Below, piece after piece: positions 1 through 7,004 of a DNA stretch of 7,944 bases (positions are counted from its first letter, which is position 1; the number at the start of each line of letters is the position of its first letter). The DNA is from an uncultured Lachnospiraceae bacterium (lineage in GTDB: Bacteria; Bacillota_A; Clostridia; Lachnospirales; Lachnospiraceae): positions 1 to 7,944 of the forward strand of contig CAMWMM010000213.1 of NCBI GenBank assembly GCA_947175285.1, read 5' to 3'. Made by a program: the position numbers and the translations under genes. The notes under the pieces are model-generated. The model saw nothing but the letters and a program-made list of their open reading frames with translations, ran no database searches and was not told the origin of the DNA.

Positions 1-422
1 AATGTTCCATAATTCTGCCGTTTTTCCTTTAAATATTGAAAATCAAATAAACTTAATATGTCCATTCCCAATAACGCTTTGCTGCCTATATCCTCTGAAA
101 AGAACAGTTTGATTTTGTCTAAAGTGATTTCATCTGTAAGTCTGAAATTTTCTACGATATATCCAAACAATTTTAATTCTGTTCCTGATGCATCATATGC
201 TATTCCTCTCATGCTGCTTTTCATTATATTATTCTTAAAATCTTCCAGTTCATCCCCACCCAAACCAATTACGGTATATGTTGCTCCTGTATCTATTTTT
301 GTTGTTACTTTTACTAATTTATTATCTATCTTAAATCCTATTCTTGTAAAATACGACTCCCTGTTAAAAGCATGTGTAATTGGATTAACCTTCTTTTTCA
401 TTTCTGACCTACTTAATTCCAT
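1..422 (-). CDS. Retropepsin-like aspartic protease, partial (3' end beyond window)
   Basis: I translated this by hand: an open frame of 140 codons from an ATG at 422 to the left window edge without a stop. Residues 42-48 (KIDTGAT) carry the D-T/S-G-A active-site motif of retroviral-type aspartic proteases, with Asp44 as the expected catalytic residue. Residues 117-123 (LLGMDIL) match the hydrophobic-hydrophobic-Gly segment followed by D-x-L that is conserved near the C-terminus of the fold. Such single-domain proteases would act as homodimers, because each chain gives one Asp; that is family knowledge. There is no signal peptide or membrane segment, so a cytoplasmic location is inferred. AAGGAG lies about 12 nt before the ATG and overlaps the end of the preceding gene. 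That gene stops 4 nt upstream, so the two are probably one operon. The substrate is unknown. The C-terminus is missing, so extra domains cannot be excluded. Confidence 0.72.
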   Translation of the reverse strand, partial: MELSRSEMKKKVNPITHAFNRESYFTRIGFKIDNKLVKVTTKIDTGATYTVIGLGGDELEDFKNNIMKSSMRGIAYDASGTELKLFGYIVENFRLTDEITLDKIKLFFSEDIGSKALLGMDILSLFDFQYLKEKRQNYGT

Positions 423-426
423 GACT

Positions 427-792
427 TTATATTTCTCCTTTTGCGTATATGGTATCTATAGTATATTCTCCTTTACAATCATACTCATACGAATCATATA
501 TTGCTTCTCCAAACTCCTCATTTGCTTTGTTATTGTACTTATGACCTAATTTCTTATTTTTCTTATCTATTATTATATAATAAACACATGCTAGTGTATA
601 ATATCCTCCTATACTTAACTTTTTATAACCTGTATGGTCTGAAGTTATTAATATACTGCTTACTAATGAATCTTGTAACTCTTCTACGCTAATTTCTTTC
701 TCCGTGTTCAATACCTTATATACATAAGGCTCTACCAGTTGCACCTCTAAACCATACTCTTTAAACACCTTATCTATATTAACATTATCCAT
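427..792 (-). CDS. Small hypothetical protein upstream of the aspartic protease
   Basis: An open frame of 121 residues that I do not recognise. I chose the ATG at 792 rather than the in-frame ATG at 801, because AAAGG sits directly against 801 but about 9 nt before 792. The protein is acidic in its first half (residues 28-42 include the run EKEISVEEL). It then has a central beta-like stretch rich in Tyr and Ile (residues 60-76) and a basic patch of lysines at 77-86 (DKKNKK and following). There is no signal peptide, clear membrane helix or cysteine motif. It ends 4 nt before the retropepsin-like gene, so joint expression is likely; it could be a substrate, partner or regulator of that protease. 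That role is pure inference from position. The frame is supported by spacing, RBS and length rather than by homology. Confidence 0.55.
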   Translation of the reverse strand: MDNVNIDKVFKEYGLEVQLVEPYVYKVLNTEKEISVEELQDSLVSSILITSDHTGYKKLSIGGYYTLACVYYIIIDKKNKKLGHKYNNKANEEFGEAIYDSYEYDCKGEYTIDTIYAKGEI

Positions 793-940
793 ACATACCA
801 TCCTTTCTTTAATAAAATTTCAGAACAGTCCTTTTCTTTTGTATTCCCCAAAATAGCAATTAGCAACAATAAACAATCACTTCATATATAGAAGATATTT
901 GTTGCCAAATAAAGGATTCTTTTAAAAATTAGCGGATTTT

Positions 941-974
941 ATACTGGCGGTCAAAAGGACTGACCGCTCAGTAT
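941..974. repeat. Hairpin downstream of the toxin gene
   Basis: ATACTGGCGGTCA (941-953) pairs with TGACCGCTCAGTAT (961-974) in a 13-bp stem with one bulged T and a 7-nt loop. It lies 34 nt past the toxin stop codon, in the 216-nt gap between the toxin gene and the next gene (793-1008). Neither side has a proper run of T, so it is only a possible terminator. It could equally be a processing or mRNA-stability structure, or a copy of a dispersed palindromic repeat. A smaller palindrome, GAACTGATAGTTC, lies beside it at 979-991. The rest of this gap is AT-rich. I see no convincing promoter in it, although the gene at 792 should have one; TTGCTA followed 17 nt later by TACAAA is the best, weak, candidate. 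Confidence 0.5.
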
Positions 975-1008
975 AAATGAACTGATAGTTCTGATAATAT
1001 AATTTCTT

Positions 1009-1320
1009 TTATATTAAATTTTTATATTCCTGCCTGCTATCTACAATCACATATATGATAACAATTTTCTCGTACTCATTTACCTTATAGAATATAAGAT
1101 GCCTTTTTACTGTAAGCACTCTATATCCTTGTTTTCTCAAAATAGAATATCCAGGCTTACATCCGGACATTGGAAAATCTTCTAAACATTTTATCGCACT
1201 CTCTATTTTATTCAGATAATCTAACGCTGTATCTACACTCCCGGAATCATCCGCTATATAAAAGATTATCTCTCTTAACTGTTCATCCGCTTTATCTGTT
1301 CTGATAATTTTATACTTCAT
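1009..1320 (-). CDS. Type II toxin, ParE/RelE superfamily
   Basis: A 103-residue protein starting at the ATG at 1320 (MKYKIIRT), not at the upstream in-frame ATGs. GGAGAG lies about 8 nt before 1320 and the start overlaps the antitoxin stop by 11 nt, a usual arrangement in toxin-antitoxin operons. The fold pattern is that of ParE/RelE toxins: a first strand (2-7), a helical hairpin with ADEQLREIIFYI (11-22) and LDYLNKIESAIKCLEDFP (33-50), and then beta strands with YRVLTVKRHLIFYKV (66-80) and a last strand ending in VDSRQEY (93-99). Family members either poison gyrase (ParE) or act as ribosome-dependent mRNA endonucleases (RelE); the sequence alone does not decide which. The partner is the antitoxin encoded just upstream. 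The length is typical and the frame is intact, so the pair is probably functional. Confidence 0.85.
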   Translation of the reverse strand: MKYKIIRTDKADEQLREIIFYIADDSGSVDTALDYLNKIESAIKCLEDFPMSGCKPGYSILRKQGYRVLTVKRHLIFYKVNEYEKIVIIYVIVDSRQEYKNLI

Positions 1321-1591
1321 AGGACTTTCTCTCCAAAAGCGATTTGCGTATATCATCAAATGTATCTTGTACAGACGCTACTCTGTCATTTACAACATCT
1401 TCTTCTGCTTCTGCCAATGTACGCAGTAATTCAAGCTCTGATTTCATTTGGTAATAGTCCTGCAGCCCTAAAATTACAGTATCACCACGCCCATTAACTG
1501 TAATTATAACGGGATTTCTTTCCTTATGACATTGCTTCGATATCTCGCTGTAGTGATTTCTTAAATCTGAAGATGGTCTTATTGTTTCCAT
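1310..1591 (-). CDS. Type II antitoxin, Phd/YefM-like
   Basis: A 93-residue protein. I chose the ATG at 1591 (METIRPSSDL) because AGGAGG ends 7 nt before it; the same AGGAGG is only 1 nt from the in-frame ATG at 1597. The N-terminal half (about 1-50) has the Phd/YefM DNA-binding pattern: IRPSSDLRNHYSEI, a basic turn, PVIITVNGRGDTVILGLQDYYQM. The C-terminal half (about 51-93) is charged and helical (LELLRTLAEAEEDV, FDDIRKSLLERK), as expected for a segment that folds onto the toxin. By family knowledge it neutralises the toxin, is degraded by cellular proteases, and represses its own promoter alone or with the toxin. The last 11 nt overlap the toxin gene, consistent with coupled translation. 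A perfect inverted repeat spans the promoter immediately upstream. Confidence 0.87.
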   Translation of the reverse strand: METIRPSSDLRNHYSEISKQCHKERNPVIITVNGRGDTVILGLQDYYQMKSELELLRTLAEAEEDVVNDRVASVQDTFDDIRKSLLERKSYEV

Positions 1592-1610
1592 GTTCATCCC
1601 TCCTGATTTT

Positions 1611-1645
1611 ACTATAGTCATATTATATCTTAATATGACTATAGT
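1611..1645. promoter_or_regulatory. Palindromic operator of the toxin-antitoxin operon
   Basis: ACTATAGTCATATTA (1611-1625) and TAATATGACTATAGT (1631-1645) are perfect 15-bp inverted repeats around a 5-bp spacer. The palindrome covers the spacer and the -10 of the operon's promoter and ends 19 nt before the antitoxin start codon. Phd/YefM-type antitoxins bind palindromes at this position to repress their own operon, so this is the likely binding site of the antitoxin or the toxin-antitoxin complex. The repeat is seen directly; the binding is inferred. Confidence 0.8.
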
Positions 1646-1650
1646 ATCAA
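1622..1650 (-). promoter_or_regulatory. Sigma-A-type promoter of the toxin-antitoxin operon
   Basis: On the minus strand TTGATA (1650-1645) is followed after exactly 17 nt by TATAAT (1627-1622), a near-consensus vegetative promoter. Transcription would begin near 1615, giving a short leader that contains the AGGAGG of the antitoxin. The -10 and the spacer lie inside the inverted repeat, so repressor binding would block polymerase directly. Confidence 0.8.
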
Positions 1651-1689
1651 GAATTATTGGCATTATTTATAATATTCTCTCAAAATTTG

Positions 1690-2143
1690 GTTACTTTTCA
1701 CGGGTAGGGGAATTTAAGGCATGAGAACAAAAGGGGTATTGGATGCCCCCTTTATTCTACGTTAGAATTGGTTCATTAGAAAGTTTTTTCGCTGTGGATA
1801 GTGGCTTTGACCTCTGGAAGATGTTTTTTATTTCTTCATACAAACCCTGTCCACTTCTTTTACGTATACTCTCCATCACACTCAGACAGTCACAGTAATC
1901 TGCAAGATGGTCAAAACTTCTAAGGGATACCGACTGGTTCATTTTCCATGCTCCCTTTTAAATAACGCAGGATATGCACCATACATTCCTGGTGGTCTGA
2001 ACCATATCTGTAATAAGTTTTATCATGATCGTGGATTAAAATCCCTCCACCGGACTCTGCCGGGGTTCCACGGACTCCCTCATGTCCTTTGCCCTCCCTG
2101 GCAGAATAATGGCTACATGGTTCCCCTACCCGTGAAAAGTAAC
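1690..2143 (-). mobile_element. IS66-family remnant (454 bp, MITE-like deletion derivative)
   Basis: Perfect 23-bp terminal inverted repeats bound the element: GTTACTTTTCACGGGTAGGG plus GAA at 1690-1712, and its exact reverse complement at 2121-2143. Inside are two pieces of an IS66-type transposase in different frames, so most of the roughly 2.5-kb parent element is gone. Both ends are intact, so it could still be moved by a transposase supplied elsewhere. The 8 bases outside the two ends (AAAATTTG on the left, GAACAGCA on the right) do not match, so the expected 8-bp target duplication is absent. A short stem of 7 bp (1730-1736 with 1747-1753) near the left end may act as a weak terminator. 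The right end lies 12 nt beyond the stop codon of the 284-residue gene, so insertion did not cut that reading frame. Confidence 0.8.
1757..2051 (-). pseudogene. IS66 transposase, internally deleted and frameshifted
   Basis: The upstream piece, read by hand from about 2051, gives ILIHDHDKTYYRYGSDHQEC followed by MVHILRYLKGSMENEP. This is the segment of clostridial IS66 transposases that precedes the C-terminal catalytic part. It stops a few codons later at a TAG. The downstream piece is in another frame (1757-1942) and reads NQSVSLRSFDHLADYCDCLS, then MESIRKRSGQGLYEEIKNIF. This matches the conserved IS66 C-terminus (a K-Q-x-x-x-F-R-S-F-D block and a final helix). The join is at about 1935-1945; roughly 100-130 codons between the two blocks, including the last catalytic acidic residue, appear to be deleted. 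The family call rests on remembered motif patterns and is fairly secure. The product cannot be active. Confidence 0.75.
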
Positions 2144-2155
2144 GAACAGCATCGT

Positions 2156-3010
2156 TTACTGCTTCTCTCTCATCGGATATTTTATGTCATAGATATCTGC
2201 TCCATATGGTATATCCAGTTTTTTGTATTCATTTAATATGTATTCTTTTCCGCCAATAACAAAGACTGAACCTACCGCATAGTCATCTAATATGTTCGTA
2301 TTCATAAACATATTATAGGTATTATCATACCGCCTTTTGGAAACCACCGTGCCTGCCGTTCCGTTTGATAAAAAGAGCTCCTGTCTCCTTGAACCTACCT
2401 GGACACTGAAGAATCCTTCCTTGATCCCCGCAGCTTTCAGTATCTTTTTCTGTTCTTCATCAGAGTAATACTTACTTCCATATACACCCTCACAGCCAAT
2501 ACAGCCCCAGAATTTACCCATCTGATCACTTTCTTCGTTCTGTCTCTTCATTGTCTGTTCGGAATAAGGCTGTGAAACACTATTTCCCCTGCAATCGAGA
2601 ACATGATACTTTCCTTCGCGGTCCTGAAACTTATAATATTTTCCACGTTCAAATACAATTTCATTGTTCTCCGCCTTAATCTCCAGACAACGATCCAGAT
2701 TTATAGGAGGCATATCTTTTCGTAAATATTTCACCCCGCCAATCGTAAAGCCTGTATCATCCTCCACAACACTTCCAATATCAAAATTAATGATATCCAG
2801 AATTGCTTGTGGAAACTTTCCACTGACCACTGTTTTTCTTACATAAATCTCATATATACTGTTCTCACCGGGTATATAGCTGTCTCTCCCAAGGTTCTGG
2901 AATCCTGATACACTTTTCATATGTTTTTGCGGAGCTAAAAGCTTCAAGATGTCCCTATTCCACTCCTGCCTTAACTTTTGTCTTGATATAAGAAGATTTT
3001 TTGTCTGCAT
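2156..3010 (-). CDS. Conserved-looking protein of unknown function, 284 residues
   Basis: A soluble protein with no signal peptide or membrane segment. It starts at the ATG at 3010, preceded by GGTGG, 15 nt after the stop of the secreted-protein gene, so the two probably share a transcript. Visible features are a basic N-terminus (residues 1-32), the segment GFQNLGRDSYIPG (36-48), a Gly-rich beta region with FTIGGVKYLRKDMPPINLD (88-106), a small Cys pair CIGC (170-173), a helix YYSDEEQKKILKAAGI (181-196) and a C-terminal block ILDDYAVGSVFVIGGKEYIL (240-259) ending IPYGADIYDIKYP. The pieces around 88-106 and 249-270 share an F-x-IGG-x-x-Y pattern, which may reflect an internal duplication. It recalls an uncharacterised clostridial family, perhaps DUF3879, but I cannot confirm that. 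No function is assigned. The C-terminus seems complete although an IS66 remnant begins 12 nt past the stop. Confidence 0.7.
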   Translation of the reverse strand: MQTKNLLISRQKLRQEWNRDILKLLAPQKHMKSVSGFQNLGRDSYIPGENSIYEIYVRKTVVSGKFPQAILDIINFDIGSVVEDDTGFTIGGVKYLRKDMPPINLDRCLEIKAENNEIVFERGKYYKFQDREGKYHVLDCRGNSVSQPYSEQTMKRQNEESDQMGKFWGCIGCEGVYGSKYYSDEEQKKILKAAGIKEGFFSVQVGSRRQELFLSNGTAGTVVSKRRYDNTYNMFMNTNILDDYAVGSVFVIGGKEYILNEYKKLDIPYGADIYDIKYPMREKQ

Positions 3011-3025
3011 ATGACCACCACCTAT

Positions 3026-3883
3026 TTATTGATTTACTATATCATATATAGGATATACATACTGCACTGTGAGTACCGGTGCAAAAGATGTGGTCATATT
3101 ATACTTCAATTCTGCAGTCCACATCGTTTCAACAGGCAAATTCATTGATGCAAGCTTATACTTGGTAAACGGATAAAAATCTAATGACAAACTCTTCCCG
3201 CTTCTTTCATTAATTAAAATTGCTGATTTTATTAAGGTACTCTTAACCTCCAGTCTCACATATTCAACAACCGCATCTTTCGGTAATACTGCTAACACTC
3301 TGCCATCAAAATGTGCTTTTTTCGTTCCACCGCTGGCAGTCATATTGATTACCCCTTCTTCGCAAGAAATCTTACAAGTATCCATTGCATATGTCGGACT
3401 GCCCACTGTAAACTCATATTGACCCGAAGCCGGATCACATCCTACTATTCTTACATAATAATATCCTTCTTTTTGAACCTTAAATTCATATGCAGTCCGC
3501 CCGAATCTGGTAGTATCTGCATATGTATAGTTGTCTGTTATCACAGCATTACCAGACTCGTCTTCAATCGAAAAACTAAATGGTTTTACATAACAGGTCA
3601 TATACTGTGTCCCTGCATTTAGATAGACTTTATACCAGTCAGGATCTTTTTCGCTTGTATATCCATTTACCTCAAACCGTCCTGCAAATGTTGCCTCCGC
3701 ATATCCCTGCGCGGTTTCTTTATTCGCCTGAATAAGCTCTGCTGTTTCTTTCGTATCATTGGGTTCTGTTTCCTTAAATGTTGTGGTCAGTGTTTCGGCG
3801 TGAACATCCACACTGGCAGAACCTAAAAGAACTGCTGCCATCATACATGCTGCAAAAATTTTTGTTACTTTTCTTTTAATCAT
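3026..3883 (-). CDS. Secreted protein with PPC-like (pre-peptidase C-terminal) domain
   Basis: A 285-residue protein. I prefer the ATG at 3883 over the ATG at 3928, because GGAGGGG lies about 5 nt before it and because a classical signal peptide then begins at residue 1: MIKRKVTK, a hydrophobic core AACMMAAVLLGSASV, and a cut after VHA at residue 29. Residues about 37-162 look like a PPC domain, a beta-sandwich found in secreted bacterial proteins. They show KETEPNDTKETAELI (37-51), the G-R-F strand, the SEKDPDWYKVYLNAGTQY block (77-94) and the closing strand GYYYVRIVGCDPASGQYEFTV (140-160). No peptidase domain is present. The rest (163-285) is beta-rich and unrecognised, with no LPxTG anchor. 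It lies 98 nt downstream of lanM and 15 nt upstream of the 284-residue gene. It may bind carbohydrate or protein at the cell surface; a link to the lantibiotic (for example in immunity) is only positional. Confidence 0.78.
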   Translation of the reverse strand: MIKRKVTKIFAACMMAAVLLGSASVDVHAETLTTTFKETEPNDTKETAELIQANKETAQGYAEATFAGRFEVNGYTSEKDPDWYKVYLNAGTQYMTCYVKPFSFSIEDESGNAVITDNYTYADTTRFGRTAYEFKVQKEGYYYVRIVGCDPASGQYEFTVGSPTYAMDTCKISCEEGVINMTASGGTKKAHFDGRVLAVLPKDAVVEYVRLEVKSTLIKSAILINERSGKSLSLDFYPFTKYKLASMNLPVETMWTAELKYNMTTSFAPVLTVQYVYPIYDIVNQ

Positions 3884-3981
3884 AATCCCCTCCATTCCGC
3901 CACCATTCATTGGCAGCAATAATTGCATTTTTGTTACACTGACAGTCTATCACTTATTTCTAATTTTTTATCATTTTGTCC

Positions 3982-6933
3982 CTATTCTGTCATATACTGG
4001 CTTATATTGTCATTCTCCTTCAGCATATCCCCCAGACAAACACCAATTCCAGATAATCCCGTCATGAGTCCCATACTATATCTGTCCTGTGGAAGCATTC
4101 TATCTTCCAGTATGGTATTGATAATCTCGCTGCCTATCGTCATCTTGCTAACTTCCTGTTCTGCATCCAAACTATAATGTTTTTGATATTCTTTCATTAT
4201 CATATAATTTCCCGCCATTCCATGGCAAAGACACAAACCACTTCGAAGAGACTTTCCAAATAATACTTTTGCGGCTTTTTCGATATCTCTCTTTACAATG
4301 TCATTCCCCCTATATTCTGCAAGTTCTATCAAACACAAACGCGACAGCAAAATTCCTGCTGCGCCATGGCACCATGCATTTGCGTATACCTCGCTCTCAC
4401 GGTTTCTCAGATCCCTCCAGTTTCCTTTTTCTTCTAAATATGACTGATTTTCATATTTCAGAAGAATATCTATTACTTTACAATATTTTTGGTCGTGTAT
4501 ATGCTTCATAATCTGCGAATATGCCATAATAAAACCACTAAATCCATGTGCCATTCCACCTAGAACAATGCTACATTTCCCACACTCAAGATTTAGTACC
4601 TTTTTCACCAACCAGTCTCCAATCTCCACTGCCAGTTTCAGAATTTCACTATCATGTGTCAGCTCATACAACTTTACAAGTGCAAAAATCGCTCCTGCAT
4701 TACCAGAAAACAAATCGTATTCTTGATCAGAACTATATATTTTTGAAATTCTTTTTACTGCTTCCTTAGCACAAGCAAGATATTTTTCATCTTCCTGAAA
4801 ATGATACAATATTAAATATGTATAAATCAATGCACCTGCTCCTCTATAAAGCCCTGTGCATCTTTCCACTTGAAATGCCTCTGTGCTGATGTATTCACAT
4901 ACCTTACCCACTGTGAGAGTATAAATATTAGTTTTCTGTAAATATCCAAGTTTATGCATAAATGATGTAAAAACTGCAATTCCACAGATTCCGTCGTATA
5001 ACCCCATCCCTACGGACTGCACACTCCACAGATTCTCCCCCTCCAATTTTAATCCATTCCAACTGATATCTTCTTTATAAATTATTACTTTTTTCATTAC
5101 CAGACTTATAATTATTTGTATTGCCTGCTCTAACTTTTTCCTATTCAGACTTGATTCCCAATTACTGATATTTACTTTACTGCTAAAATATTTATTTTGC
5201 AATCTGTCCAAATCCATCATTTTCAATGATAACTCAATTAGTTCAAGCTGTTCATTCATATCATCCAATCCAAACCTCTCAATCAGATGTCTGTGTGTCT
5301 CATAAGCAGAATTTTTATAACGTTCCACATACTCATCTGCTTTACAGGACAGCAACGGCGTATCCATATTGAGGAGAGACGACAGTTCCTTTTCTAGGAC
5401 ACTCAGGCCATATTTTTTCTTTTGAATTACCTGCAACATAAGTATGTGCTCCTCTGTCGTCCTCATAAAAATTGGATGCAGTGCACTTGATAGGTACATA
5501 GCATACTGCTGCGTATGTCGAACTAAATATCTGGTTTCAAATTTCCAAAACGGCTCTATCCTCTCTTCAATCTGTGCTTTATTGAGTATATAAAATCTGT
5601 ATGCCATCGCAAACCCCTCACTTACCTCTCGTATGTATTTCTCTGCACCGATCTGCTCACCTTGATATGTTGGAACACTGTTTCTGCCGGATATTTTTAT
5701 ATAGTCATAATCCACATACATGTCAGAAGCTTTTTCGTTCCTGACAATGGGCAGTTTCATCGGTGAATACACATCGCCCGTCATGTGCAGGGCACTGATT
5801 ATTACACCTTTTCTATTATCTCTCCACACTGGAAATGGTAAAATTCCTGTGTGGAGAACATTCCAGCTCAGTTTGTCATTGATCTGATCCTCTGCATTTT
5901 TAACAGAAAATCGTTTCTGTATTCCCGGAATTGTCTCAGTATCCACCAATACCGGCATTATTGATGCAACAATATTTTCTCGATGTATATCTCCTGCGTG
6001 AAGCAAATAGCACAAAAATAAATGAATTCCCATACCCCTAAAATATTCCTGCACCTGCTGCCTGTTTTCACATGAAAAATCAGACATATATCCTGCTATC
6101 CCATATGTTTTACAGTCAATTACTGGATAAGAAACTGTCATGTTTCCTGTATGCTCACAAAAATGTGTGAATAGCGCATGATACGCAATTTCCTTCTGCA
6201 TTGAATGAGGCTTATATATGATTTTCTTTCCTGTATCGAATGTGCACTCCACTGCCTTTTTTCCTTTTTGATGACTATCGGCTCCTGTGATTTTTAACGA
6301 TGTAATATAATGAAATTCCTCACCTGCACAGATATGTTTCGCAATCTCCAAACGACCGCTTTCTATATTGTGTAGCATTTCTTCTAAAAATTTCATTGTA
6401 TACGTCATACGAACAATTAGCAAACGTGTCATCTCAAAGTATTCATTACACAACTTATACACATAATCTACATTAGACAGCATATTCTGGCAATAATACT
6501 GGTATTCCTCTGAACTGTTCTCTCCAACCAGCCTGCTATTATTTTTGCAACGATGCATATCGTAAATGAGAACTCTTCTTGGAATTATCTGTATACTGTC
6601 ATATAATAGCTGCCTTAGCATCGTTTCTTTATTTTTTAAAAAGAAAAATACATTGAAATCTATAGTTGAATATTGCAGATATGAATCAATTATAATCTGA
6701 TAAAATGGTGCGAAAATAATATCTGAGAGCCATGAGATTGGTTCTAGCACTTTTTCCGCTGTGTGATATTTCAGATTTTGAATATAGTTATGCGTTTCTT
6801 CAATGCAATCTGCCGGGGCTGTAATCACATTGCTATTTATATCTTTTGATAAACTGCAATATAGCTCACTGCCTAATAACTTTTCCCAAAAGTCGTGATT
6901 TCTAGTGAAGATTCTTTTCAACATTTCCTGCAT
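3982..6933 (-). CDS. lanM: Class II lanthipeptide synthetase LanM
   Basis: A 983-residue bifunctional enzyme of normal family length, cytoplasmic. It dehydrates Ser/Thr of the precursor core and then adds Cys thiols to make thioether rings. The N-terminal dehydratase (about 75-600) keeps the kinase-like motifs: KIIYKPHSMQKE (237-248), HAGDIHREN (312-320, with Asp315, His317, Asn320), LVDTET (329-334) and RHTQQYAMYL (472-481) followed by HP. The C-terminal LanC-like cyclase (about 640-980) has GLYDGICGIA, GLYRGAG, AHGFSG (795-800), WCHGAAG (854-860) and CHGMAGN (903-909). Cys855, Cys903 and His904 are the expected zinc ligands, all present. The ATG at 6933 has only a weak AGAGAG upstream; another in-frame ATG lies three codons on. 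The gene follows the precursor gene across a terminator-like hairpin, so expression probably depends on read-through. A weak promoter of its own (TTGATA, 19-nt spacer, TACAAT at 6988-6958) is possible. Confidence 0.96.
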   Translation of the reverse strand: MQEMLKRIFTRNHDFWEKLLGSELYCSLSKDINSNVITAPADCIEETHNYIQNLKYHTAEKVLEPISWLSDIIFAPFYQIIIDSYLQYSTIDFNVFFFLKNKETMLRQLLYDSIQIIPRRVLIYDMHRCKNNSRLVGENSSEEYQYYCQNMLSNVDYVYKLCNEYFEMTRLLIVRMTYTMKFLEEMLHNIESGRLEIAKHICAGEEFHYITSLKITGADSHQKGKKAVECTFDTGKKIIYKPHSMQKEIAYHALFTHFCEHTGNMTVSYPVIDCKTYGIAGYMSDFSCENRQQVQEYFRGMGIHLFLCYLLHAGDIHRENIVASIMPVLVDTETIPGIQKRFSVKNAEDQINDKLSWNVLHTGILPFPVWRDNRKGVIISALHMTGDVYSPMKLPIVRNEKASDMYVDYDYIKISGRNSVPTYQGEQIGAEKYIREVSEGFAMAYRFYILNKAQIEERIEPFWKFETRYLVRHTQQYAMYLSSALHPIFMRTTEEHILMLQVIQKKKYGLSVLEKELSSLLNMDTPLLSCKADEYVERYKNSAYETHRHLIERFGLDDMNEQLELIELSLKMMDLDRLQNKYFSSKVNISNWESSLNRKKLEQAIQIIISLVMKKVIIYKEDISWNGLKLEGENLWSVQSVGMGLYDGICGIAVFTSFMHKLGYLQKTNIYTLTVGKVCEYISTEAFQVERCTGLYRGAGALIYTYLILYHFQEDEKYLACAKEAVKRISKIYSSDQEYDLFSGNAGAIFALVKLYELTHDSEILKLAVEIGDWLVKKVLNLECGKCSIVLGGMAHGFSGFIMAYSQIMKHIHDQKYCKVIDILLKYENQSYLEEKGNWRDLRNRESEVYANAWCHGAAGILLSRLCLIELAEYRGNDIVKRDIEKAAKVLFGKSLRSGLCLCHGMAGNYMIMKEYQKHYSLDAEQEVSKMTIGSEIINTILEDRMLPQDRYSMGLMTGLSGIGVCLGDMLKENDNISQYMTE

Positions 6934-7004
6934 TTGATTCTCTCTTTATTCTCTTAAATTGTATTAATTCGCCATAGGCACTTATCAAACCAAGTTTAAT
7001 GAAC

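Noticed and set aside
58..549. Plus-strand 163-residue open frame
   Set aside because: It lies antisense to the retropepsin-like gene and the small unknown gene. Its product is a low-complexity Leu/Ser/Ile/Phe-rich string, and I see no ribosome binding site. The minus strand has clear motifs and spacing.
1321..1359. Thirteen-residue N-terminal extension of the toxin
   Set aside because: It would enlarge the overlap with the antitoxin gene to 50 nt, whereas GGAGAG is correctly placed for the ATG at 1320, where the ParE-like first strand begins.
1907..2236. Plus-strand 109-residue open frame across the IS66 remnant
   Set aside because: It crosses the element's right terminal repeat and runs into the antisense of the 284-residue gene. 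The minus strand gives recognisable IS66 transposase segments.
3884..3928. Fifteen-residue N-terminal extension of the PPC protein
   Set aside because: The extension would place a hydrophilic stretch before the signal peptide, and the GGAGGGG site fits the internal ATG at 3883.
3884..3981. Terminator or promoter between lanM and the PPC gene
   Set aside because: I found no stem followed by a T run and no acceptable -35/-10 pair. The only inverted repeat (GCCA/TGGC) is four bases long.
6958..6988. Separate promoter for lanM (TTGATA, 19-nt spacer, TACAAT)
   Set aside because: The spacer is 2 nt longer than optimal, so I kept it only as a possibility in the lanM entry.
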